DNA of 64,000 nucleotides from Anaerostipes sp. 992a (GCF_001940245.1 NZ_MJIG01000003.1:468001-532000), one strand, 5' to 3'; counted from the first letter of the stretch, positions 18,880 to 28,258 are shown. Notes: generated from the letters alone by a model not told the origin. Numbers and translations are program-made.

Positions 18880-19487
18880 TGAATAAGAGTTTAGTAAGCG
18901 ATTGTATTAAATTATTTATTATCACAATTGTTGCAGGTCTGGCTTTGGGATTTGTATACAATGTAACAAAAGAACCAATTGCAAAGCAGGAAGAGCTTGC
19001 AAAGCAGGAAGCTTATCAGGCAGTTTTTGCAGATGCAGCATCCTTTGCAGACGTAGATTATGAAGATTCTGATATTCAGGCTGTTTGCGATAAAAATGGT
19101 CTGACTGGTATTACCATGAATGAGATCATGGCAGCAAAAGACGCTTCTGGAAATCAGATTGGCTATGTATTTAACGTAACAACCTCTGAGGGTTATGGCG
19201 GAGATATCCAATTGGCAGTCGGCGTACAGACAGATGGAACATTAAATGGCTATGATACTTTATCCATTGGTGAAACAGCTGGTTTAGGTATGAATGCCAC
19301 AACCGATGCTTTTAAAAACCAGTATAAAGGAATCAAGGCGAAGCAGTTAACAGTCGTAAAAGACGGAACTGGTTCCCAGAGCGATGAAAAAATCGATGCG
19401 ATCAGTGGTGCTACCATTACAAGTAGAGCAGTGACAAGTGCTGTGAATGCTTGTTTAGCATACACAGCAGAAGAAGGAGGTAAATAG
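18879..19487 (+). CDS. rnfG: Rnf complex subunit RnfG
   Basis: 202-residue subunit with one N-terminal membrane segment (about residues 9-27) and an extracytoplasmic FMN-binding domain. The flavinylation motif SGATITS places the covalently modified threonine at T179. It shuttles electrons through the complex on the outer face. The start overlaps the rnfD stop by one base, and rnfE starts immediately after the stop. Confidence 0.96.
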   Translation: MNKSLVSDCIKLFIITIVAGLALGFVYNVTKEPIAKQEELAKQEAYQAVFADAASFADVDYEDSDIQAVCDKNGLTGITMNEIMAAKDASGNQIGYVFNVTTSEGYGGDIQLAVGVQTDGTLNGYDTLSIGETAGLGMNATTDAFKNQYKGIKAKQLTVVKDGTGSQSDEKIDAISGATITSRAVTSAVNACLAYTAEEGGK

Positions 19488-19488
19488 G

Positions 19489-20184
19489 ATGAAAACAAAT
19501 CCAGTTGAAAGACTTGTCAATGGTATTATTAAAGAAAATCCTACCTTCGTACTGATGCTTGGTATGTGTCCAACACTTGCCGTTACAACATCAGCAATCA
19601 ACGGGGCAGGTATGGGTCTTACAACAACCGCAGTATTAATGTTCTCTAATATGATTATTTCATTACTTAGAAACTTTATTCCTGACCGTGTAAGAATTCC
19701 AGGATATATTGTAGTTATCGCTTCTTTGGTAACTGTCGTACAGTTCGTATTAGAAGCATATTTGCCAGCATTAAATGATAGCCTTGGATTATACATTCCA
19801 TTAATCGTAGTAAACTGTATCATCTTAGGTAGGGCAGAATCCTTCGCATCAAAGAACGGTCCAGTAAACTCTTTCTTTGATGGTGTTGGTATGGGTCTTG
19901 GATTTACCATCGCTTTAACAATCTTAGGTGGTTTCCGTGAATTACTTGGCGCAGGTACTATTTTTGGTGCTACAGTTATGCCAAGCTCTTATGAACCAAT
20001 TACAATCTTTATTTTAGCACCAGGAGCATTCTTCGTATTAGCATGCTTAGTTGCAATTCAAAATAAAGTAAAATCCCGTAAGCCGGAAAGTAAAGTTGCA
20101 GGTTCCTGTGAAGGTGACTGTGCTGCTTGTGGAAACGGGGCATGTGGCGGTAAATTCTTTGATACGACCGTTGACGATAAATAG
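19489..20184 (+). CDS. rnfE: Rnf complex subunit RnfE with Cys-rich tail
   Basis: 231-residue integral membrane subunit (six hydrophobic segments) paired with RnfA; together they form the pseudo-symmetric core of the Rnf channel. Family motifs NPTFVLMLGMCPTLAVT and LGRAESFASKN are intact. About the last 30 residues are an extension absent from textbook RnfE. It carries four cysteines, C207, C211, C214 and C219, in a CxxxCxxCxxxxC arrangement followed by GGKFF. The tail could bind a metal or cluster, which is inference only. Confidence 0.95.
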   Translation: MKTNPVERLVNGIIKENPTFVLMLGMCPTLAVTTSAINGAGMGLTTTAVLMFSNMIISLLRNFIPDRVRIPGYIVVIASLVTVVQFVLEAYLPALNDSLGLYIPLIVVNCIILGRAESFASKNGPVNSFFDGVGMGLGFTIALTILGGFRELLGAGTIFGATVMPSSYEPITIFILAPGAFFVLACLVAIQNKVKSRKPESKVAGSCEGDCAACGNGACGGKFFDTTVDDK

Positions 20185-20196
20185 GAGGGATAAGAA

Positions 20197-20772
20197 ATGC
20201 AAAATTTACTTTTGATCGTTATTGGCTCTGCCTTAGTAAATAACGTAGTATTAAGCCAGTTCTTAGGTTTATGTCCTTTCCTTGGTGTATCTAAGAAGGT
20301 AGAAACTGCTGGCGGTATGGGTGCTGCCGTAATCTTTGTTATTACCATCGCATCCTTTGTAACAAGTTTGATTTATAAATTTATTTTAGTACCATTAGAT
20401 TTATCTTATTTACAGACAATCGTATTCATTTTAGTAATTGCTGCATTGGTTCAGTTTGTAGAAATGTTCTTAAAGAAATCAATGCCTGCATTATACGAAT
20501 CTCTGGGTGTTTATCTTCCTCTGATCACAACAAACTGTGCTGTATTAGGGGTAGCATTGAATAACGTTCAGTATGAATACGGAATCTTAGAAAGTGTGAT
20601 CAACGGATTCGGTGTTGCTGTTGGATTTACGATCTCTATTGTAATCTTAGCAGGCATCCGTGAAAAAATGGAATACAATGATATTGCACCTTCATTCAAA
20701 GGTATGCCAATTGTTTTAGTTACTGCAGGTTTAATGGCAATTGCATTCTTTGGATTCTCAGGCGTGATTTAA
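20197..20772 (+). CDS. rnfA: Rnf complex subunit RnfA
   Basis: 191-residue integral membrane subunit with six hydrophobic segments and the conserved NNVVLSQFLGLCPFLGVS and LPLITTNCAVLG motifs, whose cysteines coordinate an intramembrane [2Fe-2S] cluster with RnfE in characterised complexes. Good SD (GGAGGG) upstream. Located between rnfE and rnfB. Confidence 0.97.
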   Translation: MQNLLLIVIGSALVNNVVLSQFLGLCPFLGVSKKVETAGGMGAAVIFVITIASFVTSLIYKFILVPLDLSYLQTIVFILVIAALVQFVEMFLKKSMPALYESLGVYLPLITTNCAVLGVALNNVQYEYGILESVINGFGVAVGFTISIVILAGIREKMEYNDIAPSFKGMPIVLVTAGLMAIAFFGFSGVI

Positions 20773-20790
20773 TTAGGAGGGAGCATAGAA

Positions 20791-21582
20791 ATGAATATTA
20801 CAGCAATTATTTTAGCCGGTGTCGTTGTCGGCGCAACTGGTATTGTTATTGCAGTTCTTCTTGGAATCGCTTCTGAAAAATTCAAAGTGCCAGTGGATGA
20901 AAAAGCAGTAGCAATCAGAGAAGCCCTTCCTGGTAACAACTGTGGTGGTTGTGGATATGCAGGATGTGACGGACTTGCAGCAGCAATTGCAGCTGGAGAG
21001 GCTCCAGTGAATGGATGTCCAGTTGGTGGTGCAGCAGCTGCAGATAAAATCAGTGAGATCATGGGCGTTGATGCCGGTGATTCTGTAAAAATGGTCGCTT
21101 TTGTCAAATGTTCTGGAACATGTGAAAAAGCGAAGGACAAATACGTTTATACTGGAATTGAGGATTGTGTAGAAGCAGTATCTGTTCCAGGTGGCGGAGC
21201 AAAAGCATGTACTTATGGATGTACTGGTTTTGGAAGCTGTGTAAAACAGTGTGATTTTGATGCAATCCATGTTGTCAACGGAATTGCAGTGGTAGATAAG
21301 GAGAAATGCGTTGCCTGTGGTAAGTGTGCAGCAATCTGTCCAAAGGGACTGATCGAAATGGTTCCATACAGTGCACAGCATTTGGTTCAGTGTAATTCTC
21401 ATGACAAAGGGAAAGATGTAAAGGCTGTTTGTCAGTCTGGTTGTATCGGATGTCAGCTTTGTAAAAAGCAGTGTGAATTTGAAGCAGTTACAGTAGATAA
21501 TTTCTTAGCACATATCGATGGTACAAAATGTACAAACTGCGGTAAATGTGCAGAAAAATGTCCAGTAAAAGTAATTTCATAA
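20791..21582 (+). CDS. rnfB: Rnf complex subunit RnfB
   Basis: 263-residue ferredoxin-accepting subunit. An N-terminal membrane segment (about residues 5-25) is followed by the C51/C54/C59/C76 cluster (NCGGCGYAGC), then further ferredoxin-type motifs, including CVACGKCAAICPKG and CTNCGKCAEKCPV. This gives at least three [4Fe-4S] binding regions. It delivers electrons from reduced ferredoxin into the complex. Last gene of the operon, followed by a terminator at 21596. Confidence 0.97.
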   Translation: MNITAIILAGVVVGATGIVIAVLLGIASEKFKVPVDEKAVAIREALPGNNCGGCGYAGCDGLAAAIAAGEAPVNGCPVGGAAAADKISEIMGVDAGDSVKMVAFVKCSGTCEKAKDKYVYTGIEDCVEAVSVPGGGAKACTYGCTGFGSCVKQCDFDAIHVVNGIAVVDKEKCVACGKCAAICPKGLIEMVPYSAQHLVQCNSHDKGKDVKAVCQSGCIGCQLCKKQCEFEAVTVDNFLAHIDGTKCTNCGKCAEKCPVKVIS

Positions 21583-21595
21583 TTTATGGATGATG

Positions 21596-21629
21596 AACTG
21601 TCAGTGGCGTAAGCTACTGGCAGTTTTTA
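21596..21629 (+). terminator. rnf operon terminator
   Basis: A 13-bp stem with two G-U pairs (AACTGTCAGTGGC against GCTACTGGCAGTT), GTAA loop and TTTTTA tail. Confidence 0.85.
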
Positions 21630-21755
21630 CGTTAAATAACAAAATAACACTTAATTATTTCCGTTGGTAATCGGATCACAGAGCTTAAAATCTCTCCGGT
21701 GGGAGTCACATGTGGTCATTTTTACATAGAATAATAAAAAAAGCAGAGGTTTCCT

Positions 21756-21995
21756 ATGAAGTATACAGAATTTCGGGAAAAGGAAGTTATTGACTGTAAG
21801 GATGGAAAGAGACTGGGCTATGTGGTAGATCTGGAGTTTGATCCATGTGATGGAAGAATTCTGGAGATTTTCGTTCCAGCATATCGTAAATGCTTTGACT
21901 GCTTTAAAAAGCCCAGAATGCATCGCATTCCATTCAAGGATATTGTAAAGATCGGACCAGATATTATTTTAGTAAAAATTTGTGAGAAAAAGTAG
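21756..21995 (+). CDS. YlmC/YmxH-family PRC-barrel sporulation protein
   Basis: 79-residue PRC-barrel-like protein. Family features are the start REKEVIDCKDGKRLGYV, the DLEFD turn and the C-terminal IPFKDIVKIGPDIILV. YlmC/YmxH proteins are widespread in spore formers and some are sporulation-controlled, with no established biochemical function. SD AGAGGT is close to the ATG. It stands alone between the rnf terminator and nrdR. Confidence 0.82.
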   Translation: MKYTEFREKEVIDCKDGKRLGYVVDLEFDPCDGRILEIFVPAYRKCFDCFKKPRMHRIPFKDIVKIGPDIILVKICEKK

Positions 21996-22024
21996 AAGAA
22001 TGCATAGAATGTGAGATTTACATA

Positions 22025-22033
22025 TGGTATAAT
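22025..22033 (+). promoter_or_regulatory. Extended -10 promoter of nrdR
   Basis: TGG followed by TATAAT (22028-22033) is an extended -10 element. No good -35 is seen at the proper distance. nrdR starts 44 bases downstream. Confidence 0.5.
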
Positions 22034-22076
22034 AGGGACACTTGATGAAATTGTGATCATAAACGGAGGTTTATTT

Positions 22077-22529
22077 ATGAAGTGTCCATATTGCGGTGAA
22101 GAAAATTTGAAAGTCATTGATTCCAGACCGGTGGAGGATACCAATTCTATTCGAAGACGTAGACAGTGTGCATCCTGTGGAAAACGATTTACAACATATG
22201 AAAAAGTGGAAGCAGAGGCAATTACAGTAATTAAGAAGGATAAGACCCGCCAATTGTATGACCGCTCCAAGATTGAATCCGGTATTATTCAGTCCTGTCA
22301 TAAGCTTCCGGTCTCTATGTCACAGATTGAGCGTGCTGTAGATGAGATCGAAGGCAAGATCTATTCACTTGGCATGAGGGAGATTGACAGCTCTACTATT
22401 GGTGAGATCGTTATGGATAAATTAAAAGAGCTGGATGAAGTAGCATATGTGCGCTTTGCGTGCATTTATCGCGAATTCAAGGATGTGAATACATTTATGA
22501 ATGAACTTCAGAAATTATTGAAAAAATAA
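22077..22529 (+). CDS. nrdR: Transcriptional repressor NrdR
   Basis: 150-residue repressor of ribonucleotide reductase genes that senses dATP/ATP. N-terminal zinc ribbon C3/C6/C31/C34 precedes an ATP-cone domain (about residues 49-139; AITVIKKDKTRQLYDRSKI). ATG 22077 follows GGAGGT at 22065-22070. The frame is open further upstream, but that would precede the universally conserved MKCPYCG start. No ribonucleotide reductase gene is in the window. Confidence 0.96.
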   Translation: MKCPYCGEENLKVIDSRPVEDTNSIRRRRQCASCGKRFTTYEKVEAEAITVIKKDKTRQLYDRSKIESGIIQSCHKLPVSMSQIERAVDEIEGKIYSLGMREIDSSTIGEIVMDKLKELDEVAYVRFACIYREFKDVNTFMNELQKLLKK

Positions 22530-22595
22530 TTGTAAATAAATTCCATTTATTATATACTGATAATAGGATGCTGTTTTGGAGAGGAAAGGAGCATT

Positions 22596-24104
22596 ATGTA
22601 TTATCAGGTTACAAGTGGCACTGTTCTTGGCGTAGAAGGAATTCTTGTGCGCGTAGAAGCGGATGCCAGCAATGGCATGCCTTATTTTACGATGGTGGGC
22701 TATTTATCCTCCGAAGTAAAAGAAGCGAAAGAACGGGTGATATCCGCTTTACGAGCGGTATCCTTCACCCTTCCGCCAAAGCGGATTACGATCAATCTAT
22801 CACCTGCTGATCTGCGAAAGGCAGGTTCTTCTTTTGATTTTCCCATTGCGTTGGCAATTTTAGGAAGCTTTCAGGTCTTTCATGGAGATGAGTTAAAGAA
22901 TGCTTTCCTGGCTGGAGAATTGAGCCTGGAGGGGCGTATTCGACCGGTCAAAGGTCTGCTTCCTATGATATTGGAGGCTAAAAGAAGAGGCATGAAGCGA
23001 TGCTATGTGCCAAGGGAGAATGAAAAAGAGCTGGTTGGTGTTCAGGGAATTGATATTTATTTAGTTTCTACATTGGCAGAGATGCTGAATTATCTAAGTG
23101 GCAGGTGTTCCCTGCCAAAAGTCGTTACAAAAACATTCTATGAGGACAGACGTCCCAATTATCCAGATTTTTCAGAAGTAAAAGGACAATATCAGATAAA
23201 AAGAGCGTTGGAGATTGCCGCCGCAGGCAGGCATAATGTTCTGATGATCGGACCGGCCGGCTGTGGAAAATCCATGCTTGCCAGGTGTCTGCTTGGGGTG
23301 ATTCCACCGCTGGATCAGGATGAACTACAGGAAGTTTATGCTATATACAGTGCCAGAGGAATAGCCTATGATAATGGAAATTATCCACCGGTGAGAAATC
23401 CGCATCATACCGTATCACCGTCTGCCTTTTTGGGAGGAGGTGTTCATTTGCATGCTGGGGAAATTACATTGGCACATCGGGGAATTCTTCTATTGGACGA
23501 ATTGGCCGAATTCAAAAGAAGCTGTCTGGAGGGCCTGCGGGAGCCGATGGAAAACCAGAACATTGCCATTAGCCGATCCGGTCGGCAGTTTTTATTTCCT
23601 TCGGATATTATGGTGGTAGCAACAGCAAATCCCTGTCCATGCGGCCATTATCCAGATCGTAGCAGATGTACCTGTACTCCGTTAGAACGAAAAAGATATT
23701 TGCGAAAGCTCAGTCGTCCATTGATGGAACGATTTGATATGATTTTATGGGCATCTAACGTAGATTTTTCGGATTTTGAGAGAAAATCTGAGCATTCAGA
23801 TGTGATTGCCAGTCGTATTTTATATGGAAGAAAAAGACAGAAAGAGCGTTATTGCCAGGAAAAATTCCATTATAACAGTCGGATTCCAACAGAACGAATG
23901 GAAGAAATCTGTCAAATGGATGAAGAGACAAAACAGTTTGTCAGCCGGATTTTTCATGAGAAAGAATTATCCATGAGAGAATTCCATCATATGCTGAAAG
24001 TAGCACTGACCATTGCAGATTTAGAAGGAACGGATGAAATCGGAATTGGTCATATCGCAGAAGCAGCAAACTATTATGTTCGGCGGGAGGAGGAAGAAGG
24101 ATGA
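22596..24104 (+). CDS. comM: YifB/ComM family Mg-chelatase-like AAA+ ATPase
   Basis: 502-residue AAA+ helicase-like ATPase. ComM promotes branch migration during natural transformation in Proteobacteria. An N-terminal Lon-protease-like fold region (residues 1-170) is followed by Walker A GPAGCGKS and Walker B ILLLDELAEF, the Mg-chelatase insert with CPCGHYPDRSRCTC, and a C-terminal chelatase lid. It overlaps dprA by ATGA (24101-24104), which supports a DNA uptake/processing role. Confidence 0.93.
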   Translation: MYYQVTSGTVLGVEGILVRVEADASNGMPYFTMVGYLSSEVKEAKERVISALRAVSFTLPPKRITINLSPADLRKAGSSFDFPIALAILGSFQVFHGDELKNAFLAGELSLEGRIRPVKGLLPMILEAKRRGMKRCYVPRENEKELVGVQGIDIYLVSTLAEMLNYLSGRCSLPKVVTKTFYEDRRPNYPDFSEVKGQYQIKRALEIAAAGRHNVLMIGPAGCGKSMLARCLLGVIPPLDQDELQEVYAIYSARGIAYDNGNYPPVRNPHHTVSPSAFLGGGVHLHAGEITLAHRGILLLDELAEFKRSCLEGLREPMENQNIAISRSGRQFLFPSDIMVVATANPCPCGHYPDRSRCTCTPLERKRYLRKLSRPLMERFDMILWASNVDFSDFERKSEHSDVIASRILYGRKRQKERYCQEKFHYNSRIPTERMEEICQMDEETKQFVSRIFHEKELSMREFHHMLKVALTIADLEGTDEIGIGHIAEAANYYVRREEEEG

Positions 24105-25186
24105 CGGAAGAAGAACGGTTATATATGCACTGGTTTTGCTTTCTGGCAAAAATGCCTTATCGAAAGAAACGGGAGTTGCTCTGGATGCATTTTTCTCCTA
24201 AAAGAATGTTTCACATGGAGAAAAAAGAATGCTTAAAATATTTTCGTGAAAGTGAACTGGAGCCTTTTTGGAACAGTCGAAATCTGGACAGAGCCAAATG
24301 GGAGATGGAATGGCTGAAGAAACATCATGGATGGACGGTATTTTGGAATGAGGAACACTATCCATCTAAGCTTAAGGAGATTCCTGACTATCCCCTGGGC
24401 CTGTATGGCAAGGGCAGGCTTCCCAGGGAGGAGACACTAAGCATTGCTATGGTGGGAGCCAGAGATGCCACTCCGTATGGCATTCAGGCGGCAGAATACT
24501 TTGCACGGGAACTGGCATCCATAGATATTCAGATTATCAGCGGATTGGCCAGAGGCATTGACGGGCACAGCCATAAAGCGGCATTAACTACAGGGTATAC
24601 GCTAGGGGTTTTGGGCTGTGGTCTGGATACTCAGTATCCAAGAAGCAATGGATACCTTTATGATCAGATGGAGGAAAAGGGCGGAATACTGACCGAATAT
24701 CCGATTGGGACCAAGCCTTTATCGATTCATTTTCCTTCCAGAAATCGTATTATCAGTGGATTATCGGATGGAATTTTTGTGATCGAAGCGCGAAAAAGAA
24801 GTGGGTCTCTGATTACCGTGGATCTGGCACTGGATCAAGGGAGGGAGATTTTTGCACTTTCAGGACGTTATTATGACACTTTAAGTAGTGGGTGCATGGA
24901 TTTGATTCAAAAGGGAGCAAAGCTGGTCTACACACCGGAGGATATACTGGAGGAATTTGGTATTTTACGTAAAAATCTTGTGAAAAATATATCAAATAAA
25001 AAAATTTCTCTTGCGAAGAAAGAAAAATTAGTGTATGATTGTCTACGTTTAGAACCTAGACATATTGATGAAATTGTGAACGAATGTCAGATGCCGGTGT
25101 CTGAAGTACTTTCTATTCTTACCGTATTGGAAATGAAGCACTGCATCAGACAGACGGACAAGAATTGCTATAGAATGAATGATTAA
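24101..25186 (+). CDS. dprA: DNA-processing protein DprA
   Basis: 361-residue protein that loads RecA on incoming single-stranded DNA during transformation. The Rossmann-like DprA core contains MVGARDATPYG, SGLARGIDGHSH and a GGILTEYP/FPSRNRIISGLS segment. A C-terminal winged-helix DML1-like domain (about residues 295-360) is present. Coupled to comM by overlap and followed after 21 bases by topA, an order common in Firmicutes. Confidence 0.95.
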   Translation: MTEEERLYMHWFCFLAKMPYRKKRELLWMHFSPKRMFHMEKKECLKYFRESELEPFWNSRNLDRAKWEMEWLKKHHGWTVFWNEEHYPSKLKEIPDYPLGLYGKGRLPREETLSIAMVGARDATPYGIQAAEYFARELASIDIQIISGLARGIDGHSHKAALTTGYTLGVLGCGLDTQYPRSNGYLYDQMEEKGGILTEYPIGTKPLSIHFPSRNRIISGLSDGIFVIEARKRSGSLITVDLALDQGREIFALSGRYYDTLSSGCMDLIQKGAKLVYTPEDILEEFGILRKNLVKNISNKKISLAKKEKLVYDCLRLEPRHIDEIVNECQMPVSEVLSILTVLEMKHCIRQTDKNCYRMND

Positions 25187-25207
25187 GTAAGGGAGTGTAG
25201 TCTGAAC

Positions 25208-27283
25208 ATGCCAAAATACCTAGTGATTGTGGAATCTCCTGCGAAGGCGAAGACGATTCAGAAGTTTTTAGGCAAGAATTATAATGTGATTGCTTCAAAT
25301 GGCCACGTAAGAGATTTACCGAAGAGTACGCTTGGAATCGATATAGAAAATGATTTTGAGCCTAAATATATAACCATCCGAGGAAAGGGAGAGATTCTGG
25401 CAGCTTTGAGAAAAGAAGTAAAGAAAGCGGATAAAGTCTATCTCGCAACTGACCCGGACCGGGAAGGAGAAGCGATTTCGTGGCATTTATACCATGCACT
25501 TAAGCTGGAAAATAAAAAATGCAGCCGTATCACATTTAACGAAATTACAAAAAATGCAGTAAAAGCTTCTATTAAACAGGCTCGCGATATCGATATGAAT
25601 CTGGTAGATGCTCAACAGGCAAGAAGGGTATTGGATCGTTTGGTGGGCTATGAGATCAGTCCTCTTCTGTGGGCTAAGATTAAGAGGGGCTTAAGTGCCG
25701 GACGTGTACAGTCTGTGGCACTAAGACTGATTTGTGACAGAGAAGAGGAGATCAACGCATTTATTCCACAGGAATATTGGACGTTGAGTGCGAATTTAAA
25801 GGTGGAAGGCAGCAAAAAGCCTTTGATTGCGAAGTTTTCCGGAGACAAAGATGGGAAGATTGAGATTTCATCCAAGGAACAGTTAGATGAGATTACGAAA
25901 AAGATCGATGGCGCTTCTTTTGTCATTACAGATATTAAAAAGGGCGAACGGACCAAAAAGCCTCCACTTCCATTTACCACCAGTACCATGCAACAGGATG
26001 CAGGACGTAAGTTAAATTTTGCGACTCAAAAGACGATGCGGATTGCTCAGCAGCTATACGAAGGTGTGGAGATTAAAGGAAGAGGCTCTATTGGTCTGAT
26101 TACTTACCTGCGTACGGATTCTGTTCGTATCTCAGAAGAGGCAGATCAGGCAGCGAGAACTTACATTGGAGAAACTTATGGCGAAGAATACGTAAGTGCA
26201 GCGCCAAAGGAAAAAGAAGATAAAAAGCGTATCCAGGATGCCCATGAGGCCATCCGACCAACGGATATGTCATTGACGCCGGTCAAAGTAAAGGAACAGC
26301 TCTCAAGAGATCAGTTCCGACTGTATCAGCTGATCTGGAATCGCTTTTTAGCCAGCAGAATGAATCCTGCCAAATATGAGACAACATCGGTAAAGATCGA
26401 TGTGAATGGATATCGTTTTCATGTATCTGCTTCTAAGCAGAGCTTTGATGGATTTTTAGCGGTTTATAATATCGACAATGAAAAGAGCGAGAATAATACA
26501 CTGTTAAAGTCTATTGATCAGGATACAAAGCTGGAACTTTTGGATTTTGCCAAAGATCAGCATTTTACACAGCCACCAGCACATTATACCGAGGCACTGT
26601 TAGTAAAAACTCTGGAGGAACTGGGAATTGGGCGTCCAAGTACCTACGCACCGACCATTGCCACGATCATTTCTAGACGTTATGTGACAAAAGAGAAGAA
26701 GAATTTGTATGTGACAGAGTTGGGAGAAGCGGTAAATAATATGATGAAGCAGGCCTTTCCTGCTATTGTGGATGTGAACTTTACGGCTAATCTGGAGATG
26801 CTTCTGGATAAGGTAGAAGATGGTGGTATTGCATGGAAGACAGTTGTCCGCAATTTCTATCCGGATTTTGAAGAGGCACTAAAGGCGGCTCAGGAAGAAC
26901 TGGAGAAAGTGGAGATCGCAGATGAGGTTACCGATGTGGTATGCGAAGAATGTGGGAGAAATATGGTCATCAAGTATGGACCATATGGAAAGTTCTTAGC
27001 ATGTCCAGGATTTCCAGATTGCAGAAATACAAAGCCTCATTATGAAAAAATCGGCGTTCCATGTCCACTTTGTGGCAAGGAGGTTGTTCTTAAGAAAACG
27101 AAAAAAGGCCGTAAGTTTTATGGTTGTGAGGACAATCCGGATTGTGAATTTATGTCATGGGCAAAGCCATCCAAGGAAGTATGTCCAAAATGTGGAAAAT
27201 ACATGGTGGAAAAAGGCAAGAAGCTGATGTGCTCTGATAGTGCCTGTGGTTATGTATGCGATAAGCCAAAAGAAGAAAATTAA
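25208..27283 (+). CDS. topA: DNA topoisomerase I
   Basis: 691-residue type IA topoisomerase that relaxes negative supercoils. Toprim domain KYLVIVESPAKAKTIQKFLG at the N-terminus, DPDREGEAISWH acidic metal site, and active-site tyrosine Y300 in GLITYLRTDSVR. Three C-terminal zinc ribbons follow, with cysteine pairs around CEECGRNM, CPLCGKEV and CPKCGKYM. Length and domain order are normal. Probably transcribed with comM and dprA. Confidence 0.97.
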   Translation: MPKYLVIVESPAKAKTIQKFLGKNYNVIASNGHVRDLPKSTLGIDIENDFEPKYITIRGKGEILAALRKEVKKADKVYLATDPDREGEAISWHLYHALKLENKKCSRITFNEITKNAVKASIKQARDIDMNLVDAQQARRVLDRLVGYEISPLLWAKIKRGLSAGRVQSVALRLICDREEEINAFIPQEYWTLSANLKVEGSKKPLIAKFSGDKDGKIEISSKEQLDEITKKIDGASFVITDIKKGERTKKPPLPFTTSTMQQDAGRKLNFATQKTMRIAQQLYEGVEIKGRGSIGLITYLRTDSVRISEEADQAARTYIGETYGEEYVSAAPKEKEDKKRIQDAHEAIRPTDMSLTPVKVKEQLSRDQFRLYQLIWNRFLASRMNPAKYETTSVKIDVNGYRFHVSASKQSFDGFLAVYNIDNEKSENNTLLKSIDQDTKLELLDFAKDQHFTQPPAHYTEALLVKTLEELGIGRPSTYAPTIATIISRRYVTKEKKNLYVTELGEAVNNMMKQAFPAIVDVNFTANLEMLLDKVEDGGIAWKTVVRNFYPDFEEALKAAQEELEKVEIADEVTDVVCEECGRNMVIKYGPYGKFLACPGFPDCRNTKPHYEKIGVPCPLCGKEVVLKKTKKGRKFYGCEDNPDCEFMSWAKPSKEVCPKCGKYMVEKGKKLMCSDSACGYVCDKPKEEN

Positions 27284-27284
27284 T

Positions 27285-27312
27285 TGAATTTTCTGAAAAA
27301 TTGTGTTAGTAT
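27285..27312 (+). promoter_or_regulatory. codY promoter with CodY box
   Basis: A -35-like TTGAAT (27285-27290) and TAGTAT (27307-27312), 16 bases apart. A CodY box lies at 27287-27301, matching AATTTTCWGAAAATT at 14 of 15 positions and overlapping the -35, which suggests autorepression. A weaker second box (27338-27352, 11 of 15) sits in the leader. Both are preceded by the same 15-base direct repeat TTAATTGAATTTTCT. Confidence 0.65.
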
Positions 27313-27369
27313 AGGGAAAGAGATGTTAAGTTAATTGAATTTTCTAAATTTCCGCAGGGGGTCTCGAAA

Positions 27370-28143
27370 GTGAGCGTACAACTATTAGACAAGACAAGAA
27401 AAATAAATAAGTTGCTCCATAACAACAATTCACAAAAGGTAGTGTTCAATGATATATGTGAAGTGCTTGGAGATATATTAGATTCCAACGTGTTGGTCAT
27501 CAGTAAGAAGGGAAAGGTTCTTGGGGTATATAACCGCAAGGGAGTTCCGGTCATTGGAGAACTGATCTACAATGAGGTAGGAAAGTATATCGATTCTATG
27601 CTGAATGAACGTCTGCTAGGCGTGTTATCTACAAAGGAAAATGTCAATCTGGCAACACTTGGGTTTGAAGAGGATGACATTAATGGATGTAAGGCATTGA
27701 TTACACCAATTGATATTGCCGGAGAGCGACTGGGAAGTCTGTTCATGTATCGCCACGACTGTGAGTATGATATTGATGACATTATTCTTGGTGAATATGG
27801 AACTACCGTGGTTGGGCTGGAGATGATGCGTTCCGTAAATGAAGAGAACGCCGAAGAATCCCGCAAGGTGGCAATTGTAAAATCCGCCATCAGTACGTTA
27901 TCCTTTTCAGAGCTTGAAGCCATTACGCATATCTTCGATGAGTTGAATGGCACGGAAGGAATTCTAGTGGCGAGCAAGATTGCAGATCGTGTGGGAATTA
28001 CCCGTTCGGTCATTGTCAATGCTCTTCGAAAGTTTGAAAGTGCCGGGGTCATTGAATCCAGATCCTCTGGTATGAAAGGAACCTATATTAAAGTATTAAA
28101 TGATGTAGTATTTTCAGAAATTAAAAAATTAAAAGATAAATAA
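27370..28143 (+). CDS. codY: GTP-sensing transcriptional pleiotropic repressor CodY
   Basis: 257-residue global regulator that represses nutrient acquisition and biosynthesis genes when GTP and branched-chain amino acids are plentiful. N-terminal GAF domain (about 1-155) and a C-terminal winged helix with ASKIADRVGITRSVIVNALRK (about 203-222). GTG 27370 with AGGGGG at 27355-27360 gives the family start MSVQLLDKTRKINKLL. It has a CodY box in its own promoter and a terminator at 28152. Confidence 0.96.
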   Translation: MSVQLLDKTRKINKLLHNNNSQKVVFNDICEVLGDILDSNVLVISKKGKVLGVYNRKGVPVIGELIYNEVGKYIDSMLNERLLGVLSTKENVNLATLGFEEDDINGCKALITPIDIAGERLGSLFMYRHDCEYDIDDIILGEYGTTVVGLEMMRSVNEENAEESRKVAIVKSAISTLSFSELEAITHIFDELNGTEGILVASKIADRVGITRSVIVNALRKFESAGVIESRSSGMKGTYIKVLNDVVFSEIKKLKDK

Positions 28144-28151
28144 TAAGAAAT

Positions 28152-28188
28152 CTCCAGTCTGATCATAGCACTCAGGTTGGAGTTTTTT
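28152..28188 (+). terminator. codY terminator
   Basis: An 11-bp stem with two wobble pairs (CTCCAGTCTGA against TCAGGTTGGAG) followed by TTTTTT. Confidence 0.8.
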
Positions 28189-28228
28189 CTTACATAAAAA
28201 TAGATTCAGAATATTTGCAAAAAGCCCC

Positions 28229-28258
28229 TTGCATAGTGCAGGGTGGATATGATATACT
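28229..28258 (+). promoter_or_regulatory. rpsB-tsf promoter and structured leader
   Basis: TTGCAT (28229-28234) and TATACT (28253-28258) with an 18-base spacer. The ~95-base leader contains a hairpin TCTGACC/GGTCAGA (28292-28298 and 28312-28318). CTATCCGA at 28257-28264 can pair with TCGGATAG at 28323-28330, but that left arm abuts the -10 and may not be transcribed. S2-type leader regulation is possible but not shown. Confidence 0.6.
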
